NCBI RefSeq assembly: GCF_023502395.1
Contig: NZ_JAMFMB010000033.1
Coordinates: 1-42,431, forward strand
DNA length: 42,431 nt
Direction: 5' to 3'
Source of the DNA: Ruegeria spongiae
GTDB taxonomy: Bacteria; Pseudomonadota; Alphaproteobacteria; Rhodobacterales; Rhodobacteraceae
Position numbers and translations under genes: made by a program. Shown here one piece after another: positions 17,203 through 25,336 of this stretch. The notes beneath the pieces were generated by a model that was given only the letters and a program-made list of their open reading frames with translations, did not search any database and was not told where the DNA came from. How positions within the stretch are numbered: position 1 is the first letter of the stretch; each line of letters opens with the position of its first letter.

Positions 17203-20200
17203 ATGGACACTCACATGGACATGGGCGGGCATGCCGGACATGCCGAACACGCCGCTCAGGTCAATGCCCTGTTCGCCCCCGCAGACGCCACTCACGTCGC
17301 GGTGAAGGACGGTAACTGGTCGGACGCATCGACGTGGTCGAACGGAAAGGTCCCCGGCGACGGGGCGATGGTACACATTCCCGAGGGCAAGGACGTCACC
17401 TACGACGTCTACAGTGCGAAGGAACTGGATATGGTCCGGGTGGACGGCACCCTGTCCTGGTCGCAGAACAAAGACACGTCGATGCATGTCGATACGATTC
17501 TGACCAGCCACGGATCGCATCTGGAAATCGGTACGATGGACAACCCGATGCCTGCGGATGTCTCGGCCGAAATCACCTTTGTGGACGGGCCGATCGATCT
17601 CAAGGAAGATCCCGGCCAGATCAGCCGCGGCCTGGTGGCCTTTGGCGAGGTGGAAATCCACGGTGCCGACAAGGCAAGCTATCTGACGATGAACGGTGGC
17701 GCGCAGGCGGGATCCAAGACGATCACCGTCGAGGGCGATACGGACAACTGGGAAGTGGGCGACCAGATTCTGCTGGTCGGCACCGGAGACGGGAGCCGGG
17801 ATGAAACCCGGGCGATCGTGTCGGTCAATGGCAACAAGATCACCTTCGACAAGGCGCTGAACTACGATCACGAACCGCCTGCGGGGTTCGATTTCGACAC
17901 CTATGTGGGCAACCTGTCGCGCAACGTGGTGCTCCAGTCGGAAAACCCCGATGGTATTCGTGGCCATTTCATGATGCATAACGGCATGACCGACGCGGGG
18001 CAGGACTATGCCAACATGGTGCTCAATGCCGAATTCCGTGACATGGGCCGCACCGATCACAGTCGGACAGTGGGCACCGAACCGGGCGACAGCAACCCGC
18101 AGGGGCGTTATTCGATCCACATGCACCAGATCGGCACGGAGCCGGATTCGGCCGTTTCGCTGATCGAAGGCAATGCCGTGGCCGGCAACCCGGGCTGGGG
18201 CATCGTGCAGCATTCCAGTCAGGCGATGATCAACGAGAACATCGTTTATGACGTCACGGGCGCAGGCATCGTGTCGGAATGGGGCGATGAAACCGGTGAA
18301 TGGAATGGCAACCTTGTCAGCTCGGTCACCGGACCAACGGTTTCAAAACAGGTCGGTTCCGAAGGGGCGGCCTATGAAAACCAGTCCCGGGTCATCGTAC
18401 AGCAGGACAACATTGCTGCGAACTCTCTGATCGGCTGGAATTATTCGGGCCGCGAAAGCTTCCCCGAAGACGAGCTTCATAGCGGCGCACCCAAAGACGG
18501 GATGCACCGCAAGCAGTTCGAGCGCGAACAATTGCCCTACGATCCGTCACCTTTCGACATGGCGATCGACCATGAAGAACCGGCGATTGTCGATTTCGAC
18601 AACAATACTGCGATTGGCACCGGTACCGCTTTTCGTGTGTTCCACCGCCAAATGGCAGAGGACACCGACACGATGAGCGTGATCGACAACTTTACCGTCT
18701 GGGGCGGTGAAGATGCGGTTAACCTCGATAATTATTCCTCGAACTACCTGTTCAAGGATTCCACCTGGCAAGGGGACGGAATCGGCTTTCGGGTCGAACG
18801 CAAAACCTCTTCGGCAGTGTTCAACAATGTCGATATGCACGACTTCAGCATCGGGTATAAGAGCCTGGGCTTGAATCATGAAATGGTGCTGATCGATACG
18901 GATTTCCACAATGTGAGAACCGAGTTCGACCTTGCCGACCTGCTTATCGGTGTCCACAGTGATTCACTGCGCAAGGAACTGATCAGCTATTTCAAGAGCA
19001 AACACGGCATCAATTATGAAAACCCGATGCCCAAGATCGTCGACAGCGACACCCTGACCCCAGTCAATGCGGTGACCTTCAAGGCCGACGGCGACGCCGA
19101 CCTGACAATCACACCCAAGGACAGGGGCCTGAACATCACCGGGACGATCACCGATTCCGTCGGCGTGCGGAACTTCAATGAATACGTGATCGCCAAGACT
19201 CCGAAAGGCACCGGCACCAGTCAGGATTTCGAAGGGATCAGGCTTACTCTCTTTGCCGAAGCCCACGACGAGCCGTTTGTGCAGAAAGAAATCACGGTAG
19301 ACCAGTTTCTGGAATTGCACGGCACCTATCAGAAGGGTGACGGCAGTTGGGTCTCGCCTGTGGTCAACTGGATCACCGACCGCCTGACCGGGGATCAGCA
19401 CCCGGTGATCATCGAGATCAAGCTCGACGGGTTTGACCCGGCAACGATGAAAGCCCATGAGCTGTCAGCCTATCCCGATCCCGGAATCAACAACCCGGAT
19501 TTCGACTACAATCTCGCCGGCGGCGGTTCGGGTCATGGCGGCCATACCGGTGGCGGCGACGGCGGCCATACCGGTGGCGGCGACGGCGGCCATACCGGTG
19601 GTGGTGATGACGGCCATACCGGTGGCGGTGATGACGGCCATACCGGTGGCGGTGATGACGGCCATACCGGTGGCGGTGATGACGGTCAGACCGGTGGCGG
19701 TGATGACGGCCATACCGGTGGCGGCGACGGCGGCCATACCGGTGGTGGTGATGACGGCCATACCGGTGGCGGTGATGACGGTCATACCGGTGGCGGTGAT
19801 GACGGTCATACCGGTGGCGGTGACGGCGGCCATACCGGTGATGACTCAACGGGTGTCAAGCTCGTGGGCGGTAATGAGGCAGACGTCTTCACGGGCACGA
19901 TGAACAACGATGTACTCGAAGGCGCCCGCGGCAACGACACGTTGACCGGTCGCGCGGGTCATGACGAGATCACCGGCGGCCTAGGCAAGGACAAGATCTA
20001 TGGCGGCAACGGCCACGACACACTGGATGGCATGAGTGCCCCCGACGAAATCCGCGGGGGGCTCGGGCACGACCTGGTGTACGGTGGTGGTGGCAACGAC
20101 CTGATCGGTGGCGGCATGGGTAAAGATACGCTCTTCGGCGGATACAACCATGACGTAATCTTTGGATCCGGAGGCAATGACCTGATCGATGGCGGTGCCG

Positions 20201-20463
20201 GCAATGACAGGATGTCCCTTGGTCGCGGCGATGACGTTCTGATCTTCTCTACCGGGCAAGATACCGTGCGGGATTTCGACGCCCAAGGAGACGACCTGTT
20301 GAACCTGTCGCTGGCCGAGGGCATCACCAATTTCGCCGATCTGAAGGCCAATCACCTGAGCAATGTCGGGGGCAAGGCGGTCATCACAGACGATGCCGGA
20401 AACTCTCTTACCTTTGTAGGAGTTGACGTCGGAAGCCTCACTTCGGATGATTTCATCTTCTAG
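17203..20463 (+). CDS. Secreted G8/beta-helix RTX protein (CEMIP/TMEM2-like)
   Basis: This 1086-residue protein begins with a His-rich leader (HMDMGGHAGHAEH). A G8 domain follows at about 36-150, starting DGNWSDASTWSNGKVPGDG. Next comes a long right-handed parallel beta-helix with GRYSIHMHQIG at 301-311, which resembles the RYPIHFH stretch of the CEMIP/TMEM2 hyaluronan-degrading family. After this lie the 24-bp tandem repeat region (HTGGGDDG units), about seven RTX calcium nonapeptide blocks and the tail SDDFIF, a typical type I secretion end. The ATG at 17203 follows an AAGGACGG ribosome site 4 bases upstream. It may bind or cleave an acidic polysaccharide, perhaps the sulfated EPS of this locus, or act as an adhesin. 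Domain calls are good; function is inference. Confidence 0.9.
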   Translation: MDTHMDMGGHAGHAEHAAQVNALFAPADATHVAVKDGNWSDASTWSNGKVPGDGAMVHIPEGKDVTYDVYSAKELDMVRVDGTLSWSQNKDTSMHVDTILTSHGSHLEIGTMDNPMPADVSAEITFVDGPIDLKEDPGQISRGLVAFGEVEIHGADKASYLTMNGGAQAGSKTITVEGDTDNWEVGDQILLVGTGDGSRDETRAIVSVNGNKITFDKALNYDHEPPAGFDFDTYVGNLSRNVVLQSENPDGIRGHFMMHNGMTDAGQDYANMVLNAEFRDMGRTDHSRTVGTEPGDSNPQGRYSIHMHQIGTEPDSAVSLIEGNAVAGNPGWGIVQHSSQAMINENIVYDVTGAGIVSEWGDETGEWNGNLVSSVTGPTVSKQVGSEGAAYENQSRVIVQQDNIAANSLIGWNYSGRESFPEDELHSGAPKDGMHRKQFEREQLPYDPSPFDMAIDHEEPAIVDFDNNTAIGTGTAFRVFHRQMAEDTDTMSVIDNFTVWGGEDAVNLDNYSSNYLFKDSTWQGDGIGFRVERKTSSAVFNNVDMHDFSIGYKSLGLNHEMVLIDTDFHNVRTEFDLADLLIGVHSDSLRKELISYFKSKHGINYENPMPKIVDSDTLTPVNAVTFKADGDADLTITPKDRGLNITGTITDSVGVRNFNEYVIAKTPKGTGTSQDFEGIRLTLFAEAHDEPFVQKEITVDQFLELHGTYQKGDGSWVSPVVNWITDRLTGDQHPVIIEIKLDGFDPATMKAHELSAYPDPGINNPDFDYNLAGGGSGHGGHTGGGDGGHTGGGDGGHTGGGDDGHTGGGDDGHTGGGDDGHTGGGDDGQTGGGDDGHTGGGDGGHTGGGDDGHTGGGDDGHTGGGDDGHTGGGDGGHTGDDSTGVKLVGGNEADVFTGTMNNDVLEGARGNDTLTGRAGHDEITGGLGKDKIYGGNGHDTLDGMSAPDEIRGGLGHDLVYGGGGNDLIGGGMGKDTLFGGYNHDVIFGSGGNDLIDGGAGNDRMSLGRGDDVLIFSTGQDTVRDFDAQGDDLLNLSLAEGITNFADLKANHLSNVGGKAVITDDAGNSLTFVGVDVGSLTSDDFIF
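19543..19842 (+). repeat. 24-bp tandem repeat (12 full units) coding HTGGGDDG
   Basis: Twelve units of 24 bp run from 19543 to 19830, with a partial unit after. Each encodes His-Thr-Gly-Gly-Gly-Asp-Asp/Gly-Gly; one unit has Gln in place of His. Several units are identical in DNA, so the array likely changes length by slippage. It forms a flexible His/Asp-rich linker between the beta-helix and the RTX repeats. Confidence 0.95.
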
Positions 20464-20464
20464 A

Positions 20465-20507
20465 GCGCAATCCGAAAACCGCAAAACGGTTTTGGAGCAG
20501 ATTGCGC
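20465..20507. terminator. Nested hairpin, likely terminator / dispersed repeat
   Basis: Immediately after the stop codon, GCGCAATC and GATTGCGC form an outer 8-bp stem, and AAAACCG/CGGTTTT an inner 7-bp stem with a CAAAA loop. It resembles short hairpin elements that I recall as common after genes in roseobacters. It probably ends transcription of the G8-RTX gene. Confidence 0.6.
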
Positions 20508-20580
20508 ATCAAAACAAACAGATAGAGCGGCGGTCATGAATTAGACATCATGGCTGGCGCCCTAGGGCATACCCTTCAGG

Positions 20581-21831
20581 TCAGGCCGGCGCACGTTCGG
20601 TCTGACCATCCTGCTCCGGCAGTTTTCCAAGCGGCGGATCACGGCGTTCGGACAGGTTTCCGGCGGCTTGACGCGGCCGCCGGGTGCCTCCGGCGGACAG
20701 AAGGCGGGCTATAAACCGTCCCAGGGTTGCTGCCATGCTCCAGTCACGGTCCCGGAGCGCGACGCGCAGGCGCCATGCCGTTCCGCGCATCAGCGCCGCA
20801 GATATCTCGGCCCCCAGTGGTGAGGCCGCCGCCAATTCGGTCAACGCAGCGCACATGTCAGGTGTCAACGCCTCGGTAATGCCATGCTTGCCCGCCATCG
20901 CGCGATGGCAGATCTTCTTTTCTACCGGCGACAGCGCCATGTCCGGCAGCAATTCGGCGGCCATGCGGAAAGCTTCCAACGCCATGGACCAATCGGTGCG
21001 ACGCGCATGAACACAGCCGCGTTGCAGCCGTCCGGCGCGGGCGGCATGATCAGGTGTTTCGGCCTCGAACATTCCGGTGAACAGCGTTGGTTGCAGAATG
21101 TCCCGCAGCCCTTCGAACACTTGCTTGTCGGTGGTTTTCCAGACCGCATCGGACTGTGCCGCCGCATGGCGTGACGCTACCGATCCGCGGGCGCCGTCAT
21201 GCTTTCTTTGATGAAACAGGGCCTCTTCGGTGACGGCGACCGGAAACCGTGCCGCCAGCCGCACGATCATATCATAATCGATCGAGCGGGGCAGGTTCTC
21301 ACGGAATGGTCCGACCGCGTCATAACAGGACCGCCGCACCAGGGTCGCGTTCTGGAACAGAAAGATGTCTTCGAGCAGGTGGCGTAACATCGATCCTTCA
21401 CTCAGATCGGGCCAGTAGCCGGGACCCGCCAGGATTCGTTTCCCGCCGGCGGGATCGTCAGAAAAGCGCTTGTACCCGCCGCCGGCCAACCCCGCCGATG
21501 GATGTGCCCGCAGCAATCCCGTCAGAGTTTCGGCAGCATGGGGCAGAACGATATCATCATCGTCGCAAATCCAGATTAGGTCGCCGCGCGCCTGCGCTAG
21601 GGCAGCGTTAAGCGCCCGCGACTTGCCGCCATTCTCGGACCGGAAATAACGCACCGGTCCCTCGGCGGTGCGGACCACTTTTTCGGTATCGTCCGTGGAG
21701 CCGTCGTCCCAGACGATGATTTCGTTAACAATCCGGGTTTGACATGCCAGACTGTTCAAAGCTTCATGCAAAAACGCCGATCTGTTGTACGTCGGCACAA
21801 TGGCTGTGATAGTCGTTTTATCAGGAGTCAT
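20581..21831 (-). CDS. Glycosyltransferase family 2 with C-terminal extension
   Basis: This 416-residue protein has a GT2 domain over residues 7-230: AIVPTYNRSAFL at the start, IIVWDDGSTDDT, the metal site CDDDD near 92-96, and RSIDYDMIVRLA as the catalytic region. The remaining approximately 180 residues are helical in look, with Ala/Leu-rich segments that I do not recognise; they might bind partner proteins. It is the only minus-strand gene between the G8-RTX gene and the export operon. Its start is only 29 bp from the divergent ExoF-like gene, so the two promoters must overlap coding DNA or each other. The sugar is unknown. Confidence 0.92.
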   Translation of the reverse strand: MTPDKTTITAIVPTYNRSAFLHEALNSLACQTRIVNEIIVWDDGSTDDTEKVVRTAEGPVRYFRSENGGKSRALNAALAQARGDLIWICDDDDIVLPHAAETLTGLLRAHPSAGLAGGGYKRFSDDPAGGKRILAGPGYWPDLSEGSMLRHLLEDIFLFQNATLVRRSCYDAVGPFRENLPRSIDYDMIVRLAARFPVAVTEEALFHQRKHDGARGSVASRHAAAQSDAVWKTTDKQVFEGLRDILQPTLFTGMFEAETPDHAARAGRLQRGCVHARRTDWSMALEAFRMAAELLPDMALSPVEKKICHRAMAGKHGITEALTPDMCAALTELAAASPLGAEISAALMRGTAWRLRVALRDRDWSMAATLGRFIARLLSAGGTRRPRQAAGNLSERRDPPLGKLPEQDGQTERAPA

Positions 21832-21860
21832 TAATCACAAAACCAAAACGGAGACGTCCG

Positions 21861-23210
21861 TTGACTGAAACATTTCATGCGCCGCGCAGGATTTCAATCG
21901 CGACCTGCGCCGTGCAACTGGACCTGCGGCATTTTCTGCGGTTACCGGGCCTGCTGCCGGTCATCGCGCTTTGGATCTTTCTGGCCCAATCGGCGTGGTC
22001 CCAGCAAGTCGGATCGGGCACCGCCTATGAACTGGGCGCGACGGATCAGATCGAGGTACGAATAGTCGCCTGGGATTCCAACCAGCAGGCCTTTGTTCAG
22101 TTCGATGAACTGAGCGGGGCATTCAGGATTGGCCAGGACGGAAACGTGATGCTACCGCTGGTGGGAGCCATCGCAGCCGCAGGTCGGGCGCCGGTGGAAC
22201 TGGCCGAGAACATCTCGGAGGCAGTGCACCGCAAGGTCGGTCTGAATCAACCGCCCAGCACCACGGTCGAGGTGCTGCAATACCGGCCCATCTATGTTCT
22301 GGGCGATGTGATGCGGCAGGGCGCCTACGACTACCGCCCCGGTCTGACTGCGGTGCAGGCCGTGGCGCTGGCCGGGGGGCTGTACCGGTTGGGCAGCTCC
22401 GATGCGGGCGACCTGATTAACGCCATCCGCACCTCGGGCACCTTCCGCGAGCTTGGAATGGACAGGGCGCGGATGCAACTGCGCGCCGCACGCCTGCGCG
22501 CCGAGGCCGATGGTCTGGAGGATTTCGATGCCCCTGCCGGGTTGCGCTCGCCAGGCGGCGAGACTGCGGTGGCGGCGATGCTCGAACAGGAACGCACCCT
22601 CTTTGCCAGCCGCCGCGACACGCTGGTCAATGCGCTCGAGGAACTGGCCGCCTCGCGCAAGTTGCTGGAAACTGAAATCGCGGCGCGCGAGGAAAAGCTG
22701 GCAGGGCTGAAGCGGCAGGTAGAGCTGGTCAAAGAATCGGTCGGCAACATGGAAACGCTGGTTGAACGCGGATTGTCGCGGTCGCAGAATCTGATCCTGG
22801 TGCAGCAGACGCTGATTGATCTCGAGGCGCGGGCCCTGGATACCGAGACTGGCATCTTCCGGGCTCAGCAGGAGATTTCTGAGCTGAACCGGGACGAGGC
22901 GGATCTGATCTCGGCGCGACGGCTGGAGACGCTGCGCGAACTTCAGAATACCGAGGCCGAGCTGGACCGCCTGGCAACGCGGGAAGCGGTGAACCGCCGC
23001 ATTCTGCGCGAAACGGAGGTTGGAGCAGCGCTGGCCGGAGATTTTCCCGAACAGCCGATTTCGGTGATCCGCTACCAGATCCTGCGCGAAGCCGAGGATG
23101 GGCAGCAGCCTGTGCCCGCCGACCGCGCCACGGTGCTGCAGCCGCTCGACGTGCTGGAGGTCATTCTGGAAACGCCCGAGACTTTGCCCGACAGCATTAA
23201 GGGGGGATGA
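21861..23210 (+). CDS. Polysaccharide export protein (ExoF-like)
   Basis: This 449-residue periplasmic/outer-membrane protein belongs to the Wza superfamily, in the longer ExoF form. A hydrophobic export segment spans about 30-47, ending near AWSQQ. A poly_export domain (YELGATDQIEVRI from about 56) is followed by an SLBB-like domain (RPIYVLGDVMRQGAYDYRPG, about 137-156). A long coiled coil at about 240-385 is rich in Glu, Leu and Arg. ExoF works with ExoY and ExoP in succinoglycan synthesis and export. There is no lipobox. The start is a TTG with a CGGAGACG site before it. It heads a run of seven plus-strand genes ending at 30706. Confidence 0.92.
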   Translation: MTETFHAPRRISIATCAVQLDLRHFLRLPGLLPVIALWIFLAQSAWSQQVGSGTAYELGATDQIEVRIVAWDSNQQAFVQFDELSGAFRIGQDGNVMLPLVGAIAAAGRAPVELAENISEAVHRKVGLNQPPSTTVEVLQYRPIYVLGDVMRQGAYDYRPGLTAVQAVALAGGLYRLGSSDAGDLINAIRTSGTFRELGMDRARMQLRAARLRAEADGLEDFDAPAGLRSPGGETAVAAMLEQERTLFASRRDTLVNALEELAASRKLLETEIAAREEKLAGLKRQVELVKESVGNMETLVERGLSRSQNLILVQQTLIDLEARALDTETGIFRAQQEISELNRDEADLISARRLETLRELQNTEAELDRLATREAVNRRILRETEVGAALAGDFPEQPISVIRYQILREAEDGQQPVPADRATVLQPLDVLEVILETPETLPDSIKGG

Positions 23211-23288
23211 CCCCATGCAGCGCTATATGTTTCAGTAGCTTCTGGTCCAGCCCATTCTGGTCCATCGCAATCCGGACAGGAGCCGATC

Positions 23289-24245
23289 ATGACCGGTACA
23301 ACCCATTCCAGGACCCCGCCCGAGATCGATATTTCGGTCTGCGTGCCGGTCTATAACGAGGAAGACAGCGTCGGCCCGATGCATGCGGCGATCACCGCTG
23401 CGCTGGACGGGCTGGGGCGGCCATATGAGATGGTCTTTGTCGATGATGGCAGCCGCGATGCGACGATCCCGCGCCTGAAAAAGATCGCCGAGACCGATCC
23501 GCGGCTGACCATTGTCCGGTTTCAGCGCAATTACGGCCAGACCGCGGCGATGATGGCCGGGATCGACCATGCGCGCGGGCGCTTTCTGGTGACCATGGAT
23601 GGCGATCTGCAGAACGACCCGGCCGATATCCCGATGATGCTGGAAAAGCTCGAAGAAGGCTATGATCTGGTGGTGGGCTGGCGCATCAACCGGCAGGACA
23701 AGCTGCTGTCGCGCAAAGTTCCCTCGAAAATCGCCAACTGGCTGATCGGCAAGGTCACCGGCCTGCCGATCCGCGACAATGGCTGTTCGCTCAAGGTCTA
23801 TCGCGGCGAACTGATCAAGCGGGTGCCGCTTTATTCTGACATGCACCGCTTTATCCCCGCAATGACATTGCCGCTGGGCGCGCGTGTGGCGCAGGTCGGC
23901 GTGCGCCATCACGCCCGCCAGTTCGGCGAGTCGAAATACGGGCTGTCGCGGATATTCAAGGTGCTGCTCGACCTGGTGTCGATCAAGACGCTGCTGATCT
24001 TTGCCCGTCGGCCCCTGGGCGGTTTCCTGCGGCTGGCTGGTCTCTCGGCGCTCTGCGCGCTGCTGGCGGCGCTGCTGATCGGCTCGGACGGGACGTCGCG
24101 GGTGGTGGAAATGGCGGTGGTGGGCCTGTTCGGTTCCCTGTCGCTTTATCTGATCCTGTTGGGCATGGTGACCGGCGCGATTTTTCAGGATGGTGATGCG
24201 AGCCTGCCTCCGGACCCGGTGGAAACCCCGCCGGAGCAGGGGTGA
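23289..24245 (+). CDS. DPM1/GtrB-type glycosyltransferase (GT2, membrane)
   Basis: This 318-residue enzyme belongs to the dolichol-phosphate-mannose-synthase-like group (ArnC, GtrB). It likely charges undecaprenyl phosphate with one sugar that is later used outside the membrane. Motifs seen: VPVYNEEDSV at 18-27, FVDDGSRDAT, NYGQTAAMMAG, and the metal site MDGDLQNDP with Asp104 and Asp106. RDNGCSLKVYR and GESKYGLSR are further signatures. Two C-terminal membrane segments (about 240-262 and 275-299) follow. GGAG lies 6 bases before the ATG. The next gene encodes a paralogue that has lost the metal motif. Side-chain glucosylation or decoration of the EPS is a fair guess. Confidence 0.94.
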   Translation: MTGTTHSRTPPEIDISVCVPVYNEEDSVGPMHAAITAALDGLGRPYEMVFVDDGSRDATIPRLKKIAETDPRLTIVRFQRNYGQTAAMMAGIDHARGRFLVTMDGDLQNDPADIPMMLEKLEEGYDLVVGWRINRQDKLLSRKVPSKIANWLIGKVTGLPIRDNGCSLKVYRGELIKRVPLYSDMHRFIPAMTLPLGARVAQVGVRHHARQFGESKYGLSRIFKVLLDLVSIKTLLIFARRPLGGFLRLAGLSALCALLAALLIGSDGTSRVVEMAVVGLFGSLSLYLILLGMVTGAIFQDGDASLPPDPVETPPEQG

Positions 24246-24304
24246 CCTTGCGGCGAAACAAAAACCAAGTATCTGATATTAATGAATTGATGTAGAGTGT
24301 AACG

Positions 24305-25333
24305 ATGACCCTTGAACTGGTAGAGCAAAACCTCCGGCCTGAATTTTCGGCCATTGTCGCGGTCAGCGACGTGGCGCGTCTGGCCGACATGCTTACAAGC
24401 TACCGCGCGGCGCTGGATGCACCGGGGCGCAGCTATGAGCTGATCTGCGTGACCGATGGCCGCGAAGGCACCACGATGGAAGCCCTGCACCGGCTGGCCT
24501 CGGACTGGCCGGAACTGGTGGTGCTGGGCCAGCATCCCTGGAGCGATGACGACGCCGCGCTGCTGGTCGGGGTCAAGCGGGCGCGCTCCGATCTGGTTTT
24601 GACCCTGCCAGGCTGGCCCGAGATCGACACCACCGATCTGCCGACACTGTTCGAAGCGCTTGGCGACAGTGACATGGTGATCGCGGCGCGCAGCGGGCGC
24701 GACAAGGGCGGGCTGCGCCGAACCCTGTTTCACGGGCTGCTCAAACGGCTCTTTGGGCTGTCGGTGGACGATCCGTTCTGCCGGGTCCGGCTGGCCCGCA
24801 AACCGGTTCTGGAAGATGCCGGCGGGCTGGGCGTGCGCCAGCATTTCATTCCCTCGATCGCGGCGCAGCGCGGCTATCAGGTGACTGAGGCCCAACTGCG
24901 CCCCGCCGCCGCCGAGGAAGAGGCCGCACATGGTCGTTTCGTGTTCAAGCCGCTGGGCCATGTGCGCGCGGTGCTGGATGCGCTGATGCTGTTTGTGGTG
25001 CTGAAATTCCTGCGCCGCCCGATGCGGTTTTTCGGCGCCATCGGGGTACCGATCCTGCTGGTCGGGCTGGCGACCACGGCCGTGCTCGTGGCGTATCGCC
25101 TGTTCGGCGCCACCGCGCTGGCGGACCGGCCGGTACTGATCTTTGCCGTGCTGATGGTGGTGCTGGGCATCCAGATCATCGGTCTGGGCCTGGTGGGCGA
25201 GATCATCATCTTTGCCCAATCCCGTCGTATGAAACAATACACCGTCCGCTCGATCCAGCGCGAGGATGCGGACGCCATCGCCGAAAAAACCAAGGAAGCG
25301 GCCGGTTCTCCGCCCCAGCGCGCGGGGGAATAG
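24305..25333 (+). CDS. DPM1-like GT2 paralogue lacking the DxD motif
   Basis: This 342-residue protein has the same plan as its upstream neighbour: a GT-A-like domain, then two membrane segments (about 240-262 and 278-300) and a charged tail. Where the neighbour has MDGDLQNDP, this one has LPGWPEIDT, so the metal-binding Asp-x-Asp is absent. The first nucleotide-binding Asp pair is also altered (ICVTDGREGTT). It may be an inactive partner or regulator of the active enzyme, or use an unusual mechanism. The frame is intact with normal codon use, so it is not a pseudogene. A 59-bp AT-rich gap precedes it. Its stop is 3 bp before the epimerase start. Confidence 0.88.
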   Translation: MTLELVEQNLRPEFSAIVAVSDVARLADMLTSYRAALDAPGRSYELICVTDGREGTTMEALHRLASDWPELVVLGQHPWSDDDAALLVGVKRARSDLVLTLPGWPEIDTTDLPTLFEALGDSDMVIAARSGRDKGGLRRTLFHGLLKRLFGLSVDDPFCRVRLARKPVLEDAGGLGVRQHFIPSIAAQRGYQVTEAQLRPAAAEEEAAHGRFVFKPLGHVRAVLDALMLFVVLKFLRRPMRFFGAIGVPILLVGLATTAVLVAYRLFGATALADRPVLIFAVLMVVLGIQIIGLGLVGEIIIFAQSRRMKQYTVRSIQREDADAIAEKTKEAAGSPPQRAGE

Positions 25334-25336
25334 GCC

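Noticed and set aside
19465-19849. Long minus-strand open frames with Thr/Met/Ala or Arg/His/Tyr repeats
   Set aside because: They are reverse-strand readings of the 24-bp tandem repeat; no ribosome site and no independent protein character.
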